Counted from the first letter of the stretch, positions 25,482-34,508 are shown. The stretch is DNA of 64,000 nt from DASZCR01 sp964246705 (GCA_964246705.1 CAXTRQ010000010.1:1-64000); one strand, 5' to 3'. Notes: generated by a model from the letters alone, not told the origin. Numbers and translations are program-made.

Positions 25482-26363
25482 ATGAACGAGCAGCAAACAG
25501 AGACGACCATCGCCGACGCGCTCTTGCGCGCGACCTTTGTGCTGCGTAAAGCGGGCGTCGAGGAGGCGCGGCGCGAGGCCGCTTCGCTTCTTGCGCACGT
25601 CCTCACGCGAGACCGGACGTTTCTTATCACGCATGCTGATGAAGGCGTCGCCGGGCCGGACTTCACGCGCTTTCAAGCGTTCGTCCAACGGCGCGCGGCG
25701 GGCGAGCCTCTGCAATACATCATGGGGCGACAGGAATTCTACGGCCTCGACTTTGAAGTTACCCGCGACGTGTTGATTCCCAGACCCGAAACGGAACTGC
25801 TCGTCGAAACCGCGCTCGACCTTGTGCGAGAGACGAATGCGCCGCTCACCTGCGATGTCGGCACAGGCTCAGGCTGCATCGCCGTCGCGCTGCTGCACGA
25901 ACGCAGAGACATGCGCGCTCTCGCACTCGATATCTCTCCGGCGGCGCTCGCAGTTGCCGCACGCAATGCCGCGCGCCACTCTGTCGCGGAAAGGTTCACG
26001 CCGCTCGTCTCGGACTGCTTCGACGCGCTGAAAGATGAGGAGCGTTTTCAGTTGATCGTCTCGAACCCGCCGTACATCGCAGAGCGAGACCTCGAAGAAT
26101 TGCAACGTGAAGTGCGCGAGCATGAGCCGCGCGCCGCGCTCACGCCGGGCGGCGACGGGCTAGATGTGATTCGCCGTCTTCTTCGAGAAGCGCCGCAGTT
26201 TCTCGCGGGCGGCGGCCATCTCGTCTTCGAGATAGGTTTCGACCAGCATGAGACCGTCCGCCCACTGATTGACCCGCAAGATTGGTCGCTCATAGAAATT
26301 CACAAAGACCTACAGGGCATCCCGCGCACCGTCGCGCTCAGACGCAACGAGCACAGGGCATGA
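25482..26363 (+). CDS. prmC: Peptide chain release factor N5-glutamine methyltransferase
   Basis: The product (293 residues from ATG 25482) methylates the GGQ glutamine of release factors. The SAM-binding motif CDVGTGSGCIAVALL and the catalytic NPPYIAERDL are clear, with IPRPETELLVE in between and the helical N-terminal substrate domain before it. A GTG at 25440 would give a 14-residue longer form, with no better ribosome binding site. prfA is not adjacent in this window. A palindromic repeat follows. Confidence 0.92.
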   Translation: MNEQQTETTIADALLRATFVLRKAGVEEARREAASLLAHVLTRDRTFLITHADEGVAGPDFTRFQAFVQRRAAGEPLQYIMGRQEFYGLDFEVTRDVLIPRPETELLVETALDLVRETNAPLTCDVGTGSGCIAVALLHERRDMRALALDISPAALAVAARNAARHSVAERFTPLVSDCFDALKDEERFQLIVSNPPYIAERDLEELQREVREHEPRAALTPGGDGLDVIRRLLREAPQFLAGGGHLVFEIGFDQHETVRPLIDPQDWSLIEIHKDLQGIPRTVALRRNEHRA

Positions 26364-26410
26364 GTAGATTGCGCTCCGCTCAGCATGCTAGAATCCGCAC
26401 ACTCTAAATT

Positions 26411-26493
26411 CAGAGGTCGGAGGTCAGAGGTTAGAGGACAGTTTAAAAACCGTCTTTACTAACATCTCATCTCCAACCTCTGACCTCTGACCT
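26411..26493. repeat. Palindromic repeat (TCAGAGGTC type) between prmC and murA
   Basis: CAGAGGTCGGAGGTCAGAGG pairs with CCAACCTCTGACCTCTGACC about 35 bases on. The same family is present at 49163-49194 upstream of a histidine kinase. The second arm ends immediately before the murA start codon and would cover its ribosome binding site in the mRNA. Confidence 0.65.
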
Positions 26494-26495
26494 TT

Positions 26496-27836
26496 ATGGA
26501 CAAATTTCGTATCACAGGCGGGCGGCCGATCAAAGGGCGCGTGTCAATCAGCGGCGCGAAAAATTCGGCGCTGCCGTGTATCGCCGCCGGACTTCTGACG
26601 CCGGAGACCGTCACGCTGCACAATGTTCCATACGTGCGCGATTGTCTGACGCAGCGACGGCTGCTCGAAGACCTCGGCGCGACCGTCCTTGTGCCCGACC
26701 TCCACACTTTCAAAATCACGGCGGCCAACATCGAGCTTTTTGAAGCGCCGTATGAACTGGTTAAGACGATGCGCGCCTCCGTCCTCGCACTGGGGCCTCT
26801 GCTCGCGCGCTTCGGAAAAGCGAAGGTTTCTCTGCCGGGCGGTTGTGCCATCGGGACGCGACCGATTGACCTGCATCTCGAAGGTCTGAAAATGCTCGGC
26901 GCGCAGGTCAATCTCGAAGATGGCTACGTCGTGGCGCGTGCGCCCAAGCGCGGACGTTTGCAGGGCGCGGACGTACATTTCGAGAAAGTGACGGTCACAG
27001 GCACGGAGAATCTATTGATGGCCGCCGCGCTCGCCGAAGGCACGACGACGCTCAACAACGCGGCGCGCGAGCCGGAAATCAACGACCTCGCGGAACTTTT
27101 AAATCGGATGGGCGCGCGCGTGCGCGGGGCTGGCACGCCCACCGTCACCATTGAAGGCGTCGAAGCCCTCGGCGGCGCAGAGCATACGATTATCCCCGAC
27201 CGCATCGAGACGGGCACGTTTCTCGTCGCCGCGGCCATCACCGACGGCGAACTCGAAATCAAAGATTGCCGCCCGGAACATTTGGCTGTAGTGATCACTA
27301 AACTGCGTGAGGCGGGCGTCGAGATTGAAGAACTCAATCCGAGCACCCTGCGCGTGCGTCGCTCGCCGCGCGGACTCGTCTCAAGAGACGTGACGACGGA
27401 GCCGCACCCGCGCTTTCCGACCGACATGCAGGCGCAATACATGGCGTTGATGACGCAGGCTGAAGGTCGCGCGCGCATTACCGAGACGATTTTCGAGAAT
27501 CGCTTTATGCACGCTTCCGAGATGCAGCGCATGTCAGCGCGCATCCAGATTGAAGGCAACACGGCGATTGTCGAAGGGGCGAGCGCGCTGACGGGCGCAC
27601 GCGTGCAGGCATCGGACTTGCGAGCGTCGGCCTGTCTCGTCCTCGCAGGCTTGGCCGCGCGCGGTGAGACGGTCATTGACCGCGTCTATCACATTGATCG
27701 AGGCTACGAAAAGATCGAATCGAAGCTCCGCTCGGTCGGAGCAGAAATTGAGCGCCTGCGTGATTCCGTTACCGCGCTGCTCCCGCCGGCCGAGACCGTC
27801 GCGGGGGCGGATGCGGGAGCGAACACGCCGGGATAA
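26496..27836 (+). CDS. murA: UDP-N-acetylglucosamine 1-carboxyvinyltransferase
   Basis: The 446-residue cytoplasmic enzyme adds enolpyruvate from PEP to UDP-GlcNAc, the first committed step of peptidoglycan synthesis and the target of fosfomycin. The catalytic Cys is Cys117 in LPGGCAIGTRPIDLHLEGL. KNSALPCIAAGLL near the start and HPRFPTDMQAQYMAL, TETIFENRFMHASEMQRM near the end are standard. Residue 117 is Cys, so a fosfomycin-resistant Asp form is not seen. The start ATG is immediately after the palindromic repeat, and no separate ribosome binding site is visible. Confidence 0.95.
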   Translation: MDKFRITGGRPIKGRVSISGAKNSALPCIAAGLLTPETVTLHNVPYVRDCLTQRRLLEDLGATVLVPDLHTFKITAANIELFEAPYELVKTMRASVLALGPLLARFGKAKVSLPGGCAIGTRPIDLHLEGLKMLGAQVNLEDGYVVARAPKRGRLQGADVHFEKVTVTGTENLLMAAALAEGTTTLNNAAREPEINDLAELLNRMGARVRGAGTPTVTIEGVEALGGAEHTIIPDRIETGTFLVAAAITDGELEIKDCRPEHLAVVITKLREAGVEIEELNPSTLRVRRSPRGLVSRDVTTEPHPRFPTDMQAQYMALMTQAEGRARITETIFENRFMHASEMQRMSARIQIEGNTAIVEGASALTGARVQASDLRASACLVLAGLAARGETVIDRVYHIDRGYEKIESKLRSVGAEIERLRDSVTALLPPAETVAGADAGANTPG

Positions 27837-27937
27837 AAGCCGGACATCTTGCTGCCGCGAAAGTGTATGATAGCGTCGTCGGAAGTCTTTCAAAGCGGAT
27901 AGCCATCCCTGTTCTGAAAAGGACAGGGGAGAAAAAT

Positions 27938-28309
27938 ATGAGCACGGATCGCACGACCGAAATTTTGAATTACCTGAGCACTATTAGCCGCGAAGTAGGG
28001 CAGATGCGCACAGAGACGAACGAACGCTTCGCCGAAGTGAATAAGCGTTTTGATGAAGTAGACAGGCGCTTCGAGCAGATAGGGACGCGCTTGAATCAGG
28101 TGGACGCGCGCTTGAATCAGATAGACGCGCGCTTTAACCAGATGGACGCACGCTTTGACGAAGTAGGCAAGCGTTTCGACGGCGTCGAGCGTACGCTGAA
28201 GTTACAAGGGCGAACGCTCGACCGCGTCGTAGCTTTATCACTGACCACGCGCGCCGATATAGAAGAGTTGCAAGAACGTGTCGAGACATTGGAAGGCAAA
28301 GAGACGTGA
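27938..28309 (+). CDS. Heptad-repeat coiled-coil protein
   Basis: The 123-residue protein from ATG 27938 (GGGGAG upstream) is nearly all coiled coil. From about residue 30 it has successive 7-residue units: RFAEVNK, RFDEVDR, RFEQIGT, RLNQVDA, RLNQIDA, RFNQMDA, RFDEVGK, RFDGVER. The DNA shows matching 21-base tandem units, so length change by slippage is likely. A second helix (ADIEELQERVETLEGKE) closes the protein. There is no signal peptide. It resembles the broken coiled-coil gene at 3997-4489 in style. Structural or partner-binding role unknown. Confidence 0.75.
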   Translation: MSTDRTTEILNYLSTISREVGQMRTETNERFAEVNKRFDEVDRRFEQIGTRLNQVDARLNQIDARFNQMDARFDEVGKRFDGVERTLKLQGRTLDRVVALSLTTRADIEELQERVETLEGKET

Positions 28310-28330
28310 GGAACTGAACTCCTGATGTAT

Positions 28331-28355
28331 GCGCCCGCGTCAACGGGGCGGGCGC
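28331..28355. repeat. GC-rich hairpin ahead of the HIT gene
   Basis: GCGCCCGC (28331-28338) pairs with GCGGGCGC (28348-28355) over a 9-base loop. There is no T-run, so it is more likely an mRNA stem or weak attenuator than a true terminator. Confidence 0.4.
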
Positions 28356-28386
28356 GACGAAAGCTTCCCCTTCTTCGAGGGACAGT

Positions 28387-28737
28387 ATGGCCGAACAAGA
28401 TTGCATCTTCTGTAAAATCGTCGCGGGTGAGATTCCCGCGAGCCTCGTCTATACGGACGCGCACGCGGTCGCTTTCCGCGACATTAACGCGCAGGCTCCC
28501 GTCCACCTCCTCGTCATCCCCCGCACGCACATCGAATCTTTGGATGATGCCGCGCAGAGAGATGAAGCGCCGCTCGGTCATCTGTTGCGTGTCGCGGCGC
28601 GCGTCGCGAATCAAGAGGGATTATCGGAGAGTGGCTATCGCACCGTCGTCAATACGGGCGCGGGCGCAGGCCAGTCGGTTTTTCACCTGCATCTGCACGT
28701 CATCGGCGGTCGGCCTCTCGCGTGGCCTCCGGGGTAA
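28387..28737 (+). CDS. Histidine triad (HIT) nucleotide-binding protein
   Basis: The 116-residue protein is a HinT-type purine nucleotide phosphoramidase. CIFCKIVAGEIPASLVYTDAHAVAFRDI starts it and the triad motif HLHLHVIGG (His-x-His-x-His) is near the C terminus. The Cys pair CIFC at 6-9 is typical of zinc-binding HIT members. Length is normal. No genetic partner is evident. Confidence 0.93.
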   Translation: MAEQDCIFCKIVAGEIPASLVYTDAHAVAFRDINAQAPVHLLVIPRTHIESLDDAAQRDEAPLGHLLRVAARVANQEGLSESGYRTVVNTGAGAGQSVFHLHLHVIGGRPLAWPPG

Positions 28738-28766
28738 AACCTAAAAATGACGGCGAAGGTGCGCGC

Positions 28767-29093
28767 TTACCTGTGCGCGGTTTCGCTGACCTCTCTGGCG
28801 TTGATGTAAACCTTACCGTTGTTGACGTGGACACTATCGCCTGCATTCAACACGCCGTACGTCCTGCCGTTGACGGATAGCTCTTCATTCTTAATCGTGA
28901 CTTTGGTTTCGCCGCAGGTCAGATTGTAAATCTTATCTGTGCCGGGGAACTGATTGTTGATCTGTTTGCTGATGCACTTGGGGCGCACAGATACGCTGTG
29001 TGAACCGAGCGGTAGAGCGTCCGTCGTGTCAATCGGCATCCCACAGGCTTGAGACAACAACGCCGCGCACAGGCAGAGAGCGAGGACTTTCAT
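28767..29093 (-). CDS. Small secreted protein or lipoprotein
   Basis: From ATG 29093 the product is 108 residues. MKVLALCLCAALLSQACGMPID is a signal peptide with a possible lipobox ending at Cys17 (SQAC, an imperfect match). The body is beta-rich, with PKCISKQINNQF and YNLTCGETKVTIKNEELSVNGRTYGVLNAGDSVHVNNGKVYINAREV, resembling a small jelly-roll or beta-sandwich. No family is recognised. It stands alone between the HIT gene and the transporter. Confidence 0.65.
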   Translation of the reverse strand: MKVLALCLCAALLSQACGMPIDTTDALPLGSHSVSVRPKCISKQINNQFPGTDKIYNLTCGETKVTIKNEELSVNGRTYGVLNAGDSVHVNNGKVYINAREVSETAHR

Positions 29094-29225
29094 TAGTTTC
29101 TCTCCTTCGAGCATCGAAGATTCCCCGGAGCTTTTAGCCCCTTACGAAACCCCGTCGCAGGAAGTTCGCCTGAAGCTTAGACTATCGTGACCTGTGCCCA
29201 CGCTCCGTCAATTCGCCGCGACCTC

Positions 29226-30368
29226 TCAGGCTGCCGCGTCGCTCGCTGTCTCGCCGCTCTCGCCGTTCGCTTCCTCTTCTGCGGCCTTCTGCGTTTTCTC
29301 TTCCTTCAACAGAGAAGTCTCATAGCGCACCTCGCCGACGAGCGTATCCATCACGGCTTTGGCGAAGCCGAGAATGGCCGGGCCTAAGACGATGCCGGGG
29401 ATGCCGAAGGCATAGACGCCGGAGACCAAGGCGACGAGCATCCAGTAAAAGTTGACGCGCCGCGCGCCGTGCGCGGCGAGACGCGGGCGCAGCAGGAGCG
29501 ACGAACTCAGAGTCAGAGCTATGCCGACGATCATGTAGAGACCCGCGCTCGTCCGCGCATGCTGAAAGACGAGCAGGTAGACGCTGATCGGGATATAGAC
29601 CGCCCATTCGCCGAGCAACGGAAAGAAGCCGATAAAGAATGTGACGAGCGCGAGCACGACCGCGAGCGGGACGCCAAAGACGAGATTTAAGATGAGAATC
29701 ACGACCGCTTTAAATGTCTGGTCAACCAATACGGCCAGCAGCACTCCGCGTAGCGCCCCGCCGATGTTGAGCGACAGCTTTTCATAGAGCGGCAGGAACT
29801 CTCCCGGCACACGCACCTTGATGTAATTGGCGAGCCGCGCGCGCTGCGTGAGCACATAAAACATTGTGAAAAAGAAGATGGCGGCGGAGGCGAGCAGCAG
29901 CGCAGACTGTTCACGCAAGCCCTGAATCGCGCTGCCTGAGCGCAGCAACGCCTCGCGGAAAGCGGTTTCTAGCCCGGCGCGCGTATTCTCGACGCGGACG
30001 TATTCGCCGAGCGATTCGCTGATGCGCGCGATAATCTCGTCGCGCTTGCGATCCTCCTGAACGAGCTTCGAGTAGCCCGATAGCTCGTACCATGTGTAGC
30101 CCGCCAGCAGCACAAGCGGCACGACGATAAGCGCCATCGTAATCAGCGCGCTTCCCGCACGCGCGCGCAGACGCCGTTCTAACCATTCCTGTACGGGCAG
30201 CAAGTAGACCGCCGCGACGATGCCGAGCAGCAACGCGACGACGATCTTGCCGACGAGCAGCAGAAACAGCGTGATGGCGAGCAGCGTCGCCATGCCGTAG
30301 ACGAGAATCCGCTTGGCATCCCCGACCGTCAGTTCGCTCAGTCGTCTTGAATCTCCGTTTTCTTCCAT
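29226..30368 (-). CDS. AI-2E (PerM/UPF0118) family membrane protein
   Basis: The 380-residue protein has the AI-2E family layout: two helices at the start (LLAITLFLLLVGKIVVALLLGIVAAVYLLPVQEWLERRL), a helix pair followed by a periplasmic or cytoplasmic amphipathic stretch (about 105-165), then five or six more helices including FGVPLAVVLALVTFFIGFFPLLGEWAVYIP and FGIPGIVLGPAILGFAKAVMD. The family includes proteins linked to AI-2 export and to sodium/proton antiport. The substrate cannot be decided from sequence. The tail is acidic and Ala/Glu-rich. Confidence 0.88.
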   Translation of the reverse strand: MEENGDSRRLSELTVGDAKRILVYGMATLLAITLFLLLVGKIVVALLLGIVAAVYLLPVQEWLERRLRARAGSALITMALIVVPLVLLAGYTWYELSGYSKLVQEDRKRDEIIARISESLGEYVRVENTRAGLETAFREALLRSGSAIQGLREQSALLLASAAIFFFTMFYVLTQRARLANYIKVRVPGEFLPLYEKLSLNIGGALRGVLLAVLVDQTFKAVVILILNLVFGVPLAVVLALVTFFIGFFPLLGEWAVYIPISVYLLVFQHARTSAGLYMIVGIALTLSSSLLLRPRLAAHGARRVNFYWMLVALVSGVYAFGIPGIVLGPAILGFAKAVMDTLVGEVRYETSLLKEEKTQKAAEEEANGESGETASDAAA

Positions 30369-30472
30369 GAGTTAAGCACAGACTATAGCATTCACCCCTT
30401 GTCATCTCCTTCAAGTTTTCGTCACTAAACGCACATTTCAAGAAACCTCGCGCGACGGAGAAAAAATTCTTC

Positions 30473-30525
30473 TTGACAAAAAAGCCGACCGCGAGGATAG
30501 TACTACTGTGCTAGTGCAATAGTAC
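30473..30525 (+). promoter_or_regulatory. Promoter and palindromic operator of the gntR-ABC operon
   Basis: TTGACA at 30473-30478, a 17-base spacer and GATAGT at 30496-30501 form a good promoter. GTACTA at 30500-30505 and TAGTAC at 30520-30525 are an exact inverted repeat overlapping the -10 and start region, with the ATG of the GntR gene at 30535. This is a classic arrangement for autorepression by a YtrA-type regulator. Confidence 0.7.
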
Positions 30526-30534
30526 AATTTAGAT

Positions 30535-30969
30535 ATGTTCTTCAAGCCGAATCCAACGTCGGGAGTCGCCATCTACGTCCAGTTAATGGAGCAGGTGAAG
30601 CACTCGATAGAGACGGGCGCGCTGCGTCCCGGCGACCAGTTGCCCGCAATCAGAAAGGTGGCGGAAGACCTCGTGATTAACCCGAACACAGTGGCAAAAG
30701 TCTATCGCGAGTTGGAGCACGAAGGAGTGATTGAACTGCGTCACGGCGCGGGCGCATTCGTCGCGGAAGACGCGGGCGTGCCCGTGGAAGGTCGTGCCGA
30801 GCGTCTTCGTAAAGCTCAGGCCGCCATCAGAAACGCGGTCGCAAAACTGGAAGCGGCGGGTTGGAGTGAAGTGGAGATGCGCCGCCTGTTTGAAGCGGAG
30901 TTGACGCGCCTGCGTCACACGGTCGAGGCGCTCGAAGCCGACCCGGCAATCGAGGCCAAGAAACATTAG
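30535..30969 (+). CDS. GntR family (YtrA subfamily) transcriptional regulator
   Basis: The 144-residue protein has the GntR winged helix (YVQLMEQVKHSIETGALRPGDQLPAIRKVAEDLVINPNTVAKVYRELEHEGVIELRHGAGAFV) and a short helical C-terminal part typical of YtrA, which lacks a large effector domain. Such regulators usually control the ABC transporter genes beside them. Here they are followed by an ATPase and a permease gene. The promoter upstream holds an inverted repeat probably bound by this protein. Confidence 0.92.
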   Translation: MFFKPNPTSGVAIYVQLMEQVKHSIETGALRPGDQLPAIRKVAEDLVINPNTVAKVYRELEHEGVIELRHGAGAFVAEDAGVPVEGRAERLRKAQAAIRNAVAKLEAAGWSEVEMRRLFEAELTRLRHTVEALEADPAIEAKKH

Positions 30970-31051
30970 AGAAGCGACGTTGAAAAGTGACGCCGCGTCG
31001 GCCTCCAAAAAAAAAGCTTCCGGCGCGGGGCAAGTAAGAGAGGTGGCTGAG

Positions 31052-31972
31052 ATGGCACTGGAGCAGGTCATCGAGACGAGCGAATTGCGAAAAAGTTACG
31101 GCAGCGTCGAAGCCGTCGGCGGTCTCAGTCTCGCCGTCCCGCGCGGCTCGATTTATGGATTCCTCGGGCGCAACGGCGCGGGCAAGACGACGACCATCAA
31201 GATGCTGCTCGGCCTTGCGCGCCCGACCTCCGGGCGGGGACGCGTCTTCGGCGCGCGCATTGACGACGCGGCGGAGAGCGTCGAGATTCGTCGCCGCACG
31301 GGATTCGTCAGTGAGGACAAGGGACTCTACGACTACATGACGGTCGAGCAGTTGATACGGTTCACGCGCCCGTTCTTTCCGGCGTGGCGCGAGGATTTAG
31401 AGCGGAAACTTGTGCGCGCTTTCGAGTTGCCTGTGGGGCGCAAGGTGCGCGCTCTGTCGAAGGGAATGCGAACGAAACTCGCGCTGCTGCTGGCGTTGGC
31501 GCGCGGTGCGGAGTTGCTCATCCTTGACGAGCCGACCGAAGGGCTTGACCCGGCGATGATCGAAGAGTTGCTCGCCACACTTGTCCGGCTCGCGGCAGAG
31601 CAGGAGTTAACCATCTTCTTTTCGTCGCACCAACTCGCCGAAGTCGAGCAAATTGCTGACCGCATCCTAATTATCAACGAGGGACGCGCGGTGGTTGAAG
31701 GCGCGCTCGACGAACTGAAGGAGAACTATCGCCGCGTCAATCTCGTCTTTGGCGAAGACGGCGGCGCGCAACTCGCTTTCAAGACGCCGGGCATCGAGCG
31801 TGTGCGGCGAGACGGGCGCTGGCTCTCACTGCTGGTCAGCGAAAACGCCGAGCGCATCGCCGCAGAGGCGCGCACGCTCGACGCCATCACCGTTGATGTC
31901 GTCCCCGTCACGCTCAAAGAAATTTTTCTGGAAAGCGTCAAGAGTAAAGATGAAGACGGAAGGATGAATTAA
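31052..31972 (+). CDS. ABC transporter ATP-binding protein
   Basis: From ATG 31052, with GAGAGGTGG upstream, the product is 306 residues. Walker A is GRNGAGKTTT, the signature-like region is LSKGMRTKLALLLALARG, and Walker B is LLILDEPTEGLDP, then the SSHQLAEVEQIADR switch His. The C-terminal extension (about 220-306) is common in ABC-2 type exporters. A longer in-frame start at TTG 30980 is less likely. The permease follows and a GntR gene precedes, so this is an operon for export or resistance of unknown substrate. Confidence 0.92.
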   Translation: MALEQVIETSELRKSYGSVEAVGGLSLAVPRGSIYGFLGRNGAGKTTTIKMLLGLARPTSGRGRVFGARIDDAAESVEIRRRTGFVSEDKGLYDYMTVEQLIRFTRPFFPAWREDLERKLVRAFELPVGRKVRALSKGMRTKLALLLALARGAELLILDEPTEGLDPAMIEELLATLVRLAAEQELTIFFSSHQLAEVEQIADRILIINEGRAVVEGALDELKENYRRVNLVFGEDGGAQLAFKTPGIERVRRDGRWLSLLVSENAERIAAEARTLDAITVDVVPVTLKEIFLESVKSKDEDGRMN

Positions 31973-32013
31973 AAACAACAGCAGGCTTTCTTATTCATCC
32001 TTCCGCCTTCATC
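31949..32013. repeat. Inverted repeat spanning the ATPase stop codon
   Basis: Arms at 31949-31969 and 31993-32013 match at 20 of 21 positions (GATGAAGACGGAAGGATGAA type). The left arm encodes the last residues of the ATPase. The hairpin lies between ATPase and permease, and may protect or attenuate the mRNA. Weaker relatives appear around 56041-56130. Confidence 0.65.
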
Positions 32014-32033
32014 CTTAGATTCGGAGGTGTGTG

Positions 32034-32795
32034 ATGCTTTGGTATAAGGCGTGGCTTGAGACGCGTTGGCGGTTTTTGATTGCGCTGGGGCTGGGTGTGG
32101 CGTTGTGCGTGTCCATCATCCTGACGGAGCCGATGACGGAGAACATGCAGGTAACTATGCCGGACTTGGGCGGGCGGCTCAACCAGTTGGTGCAGGAGGC
32201 TCTGAAGTTGATGAGCAATTATCCGGGCTACGTCTGGTCGCAGTGGTTCGGAAAGAATCTGATTCAACTTTGGAGTTTCTTCGCGGTCATCATCGGGGGC
32301 GGCGGGGTCGTGACGGAGACGAGGCGGGGCAGTGCGCTATGGACGCTCTCACTGCCTGTGACGCGGCGGCGTCTGCTCGGAGTCCGCGCAGCGACGGGCG
32401 CGCTCGAACTCCTCGCGCTGGCGCTCGTGCCGTCGCTGTTGATTCCTCTGCTGTCGCCCTTAATCGGGAAGAGTTATCCGGTCAGCGAAATTCTTATCTA
32501 CTCGCTTGTGCTCTTTACCGGCGGCCTCTTTTTCTACAGCGTGGCGCTGCTGCTCTCGACCATCTTCGGCGAGCAGTTGAAGGCGATTATCCTCGGCCTC
32601 TGCATCGTCTTCATCATGGGGCTGATTCCGCTTTTGGATAAAAGCCTTGCGCCCTACAGCGTGGCGACGGTGATGAGCGGGCAGCAATATTTTCTGACCG
32701 GCTCGCTGCCTCTGTTGGGACTGCTCGTCTATGTGGCGCTGGCCGCCGCGCTCTACCTCGTCGCGCTGCGCGTTCTCGAACGACACGATTTCTAA
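32034..32795 (+). CDS. ABC-2 type transporter permease
   Basis: From ATG 32034, with GGAGG upstream, the product is 253 residues with six predicted membrane helices (FLIALGLGVALCVSIIL, LWSFFAVIIGGGGVV, LLALALVPSLLIPLLSPLI, ILIYSLVLFTGGLFFYSVALLLSTIF, AIILGLCIVFIMGLIPLL, LPLLGLLVYVALAAALYLVALRVL). The ESRGSALWTLSLPVTRRRLLG-like stretch (ETRRGSALWTLSLPVTRRRL) is typical of YhfK/ABC-2 permeases. It works with the ATPase encoded just upstream. Confidence 0.85.
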   Translation: MLWYKAWLETRWRFLIALGLGVALCVSIILTEPMTENMQVTMPDLGGRLNQLVQEALKLMSNYPGYVWSQWFGKNLIQLWSFFAVIIGGGGVVTETRRGSALWTLSLPVTRRRLLGVRAATGALELLALALVPSLLIPLLSPLIGKSYPVSEILIYSLVLFTGGLFFYSVALLLSTIFGEQLKAIILGLCIVFIMGLIPLLDKSLAPYSVATVMSGQQYFLTGSLPLLGLLVYVALAAALYLVALRVLERHDF

Positions 32796-32834
32796 TCAGT
32801 CGCGCCGCGATTTTCTAACAAATGGAGTCTGACC

Positions 32835-34508
32835 ATGAAACACATAATCTATGCGGCACTCGCCATTCTTGCCGGTCTGCTCTTCTCACACACGCCGACC
32901 GCACGCGCGCAACAGCAGCAGACGGCGGCGACCACGACGCCCGCGCACGCTTCCTCCGGCGGCTACACGACATATATCGGCGGGCAGCCTTTCGGAACGG
33001 AAACTTACACGCTGACCACAGGCGCAGACGGCTCGCGCAAATCAGTCGCGGACGTAACTTTCGGCGGCGTCAAGTCCATCGTGACGACTGTCGTGGCGCA
33101 AAATCGTCCGGTGAGTTTCACGATGGAGATGGGCGGCACGAAAGCGCTCACGGAAAACTTCACGGCGCAGGACGTGAAGATTGCGGCGCAAGGTCAGCCT
33201 GAGCGTGAAATGAAGTCGCAGGCGACAGTGCTTTTGGAAAACGGAGTGTGGCATCACTTCCTGTTCCTGTTCGCGCAGTACGACGCGGCGAAGGGCGCAC
33301 CGCAAAACTTCACAGCGTTTCTGCCGTCGCAGTCGCTTGAGTTCACGCTGAGCCTCGAACGCATTGACGCTCCGACCTTCAACGTCAAAGGACAGCAGGT
33401 GGCGACCGAGCATTACCGCATCGTGACGAATCTCGGACTGACCTTAGAAATTTGGACTGATTCGTTGCGCGTGCCTCTCGTCTTCAGTGTTCCGGCGCAA
33501 CGCATCAAGGCCGTCCGGCAGGGCGCGGAAACTCTGGCCGAAGCCGTCTTGCCCACGCCCACGCAAGCCGCCGCATCCCCCAACGATCCGTTTACGAGCG
33601 AGGCGGTCGCGTTTGACAACGGCGCGGAGAAACTCGCGGGCACGCTGACCATCCCGAAGACGGGCGCGGCTCCCTTTCCCGCCGCCGTCATCATCACAGG
33701 CTCAGGGCCACAGGATCGAGACGGCTCAAACATCGCCAACATTTATAAGCTGGTTGCCGAACGGCTCTCGTCAAACGGCGTCGCCGTCCTCCGCGTGGAT
33801 GATCGGGGCGCGGGCAAAAGCTCGATGCCCGCCGGAAGTAACACTTCCTATCGTGACCTCGTGAACGACACGCGCGCTGGCGTCGAGCTTTTGTTGAAGC
33901 GGCGCGAGATTGACCCGCAACGCATCGCTCTCGTCGGCCACAGCGAAGGCGCGGAGACGGCTCTGACCATCGCGGCGGAAGATGCGCGCATCGCGGCGGT
34001 AGCTTTGCTGGCGGGCACGTCGCGCACCGTTGATCGCGTGCTCGTCGAACAGTCTCTCTACGCGCTCGCGCTCGCTGCGCCCGTGAATGCTTCTGACACG
34101 ACGAAGTTCAATCCGGTCGCGCGGCAACTGATGAAAATCTTCGATGACGTAAAGGCGAGTCCGAAACCCGCAGATTCTTCGACGGACAAGTACGGTTGGT
34201 TCCGCGAGCACTTGCAGAGCGACCCGCTCGCCCTCACGCGCCGCGTGCGCGTCCCCGTCCTCATCCTGAACGGCGAGCGCGACGGCAACGTGCTGCCCTA
34301 CCACGCGCTCGAACTGGCGCAGGCGTTGGCCGCAGGCGGGAACAAACAGGTCATGCTCCGCATCTTTCCCAACCTCACACACCTGTTCACGCCCTCGACG
34401 CTCGACAAGAGCGTGAACGACCGGCAAGCAGGCGAAGTCAGCCCGGAGTTTCTGCAAACGCTCCAGACATGGATGACGAACACGCTCACACGCTCCGGCG
34501 CAAAATAA
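32835..34508 (+). CDS. Secreted alpha/beta hydrolase
   Basis: The 557-residue protein starts with a signal peptide (MKHIIYAALAILAGLLFSHTPTARAQ). The first 230 residues are a beta-rich domain of unknown function. The second half is an alpha/beta hydrolase: PAAVIITGSGPQDRDGSN (oxyanion strand), then IALVGHSEGAETAL with the catalytic Ser, VPVLILNGERDGNVLPYH with the probable Asp, and FPNLTHLFTP with the His. It resembles periplasmic peptidase/esterase S9-like enzymes that handle short peptides or esters. Substrate unknown. It is probably its own unit; a palindromic repeat follows the stop. Confidence 0.85.
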   Translation: MKHIIYAALAILAGLLFSHTPTARAQQQQTAATTTPAHASSGGYTTYIGGQPFGTETYTLTTGADGSRKSVADVTFGGVKSIVTTVVAQNRPVSFTMEMGGTKALTENFTAQDVKIAAQGQPEREMKSQATVLLENGVWHHFLFLFAQYDAAKGAPQNFTAFLPSQSLEFTLSLERIDAPTFNVKGQQVATEHYRIVTNLGLTLEIWTDSLRVPLVFSVPAQRIKAVRQGAETLAEAVLPTPTQAAASPNDPFTSEAVAFDNGAEKLAGTLTIPKTGAAPFPAAVIITGSGPQDRDGSNIANIYKLVAERLSSNGVAVLRVDDRGAGKSSMPAGSNTSYRDLVNDTRAGVELLLKRREIDPQRIALVGHSEGAETALTIAAEDARIAAVALLAGTSRTVDRVLVEQSLYALALAAPVNASDTTKFNPVARQLMKIFDDVKASPKPADSSTDKYGWFREHLQSDPLALTRRVRVPVLILNGERDGNVLPYHALELAQALAAGGNKQVMLRIFPNLTHLFTPSTLDKSVNDRQAGEVSPEFLQTLQTWMTNTLTRSGAK

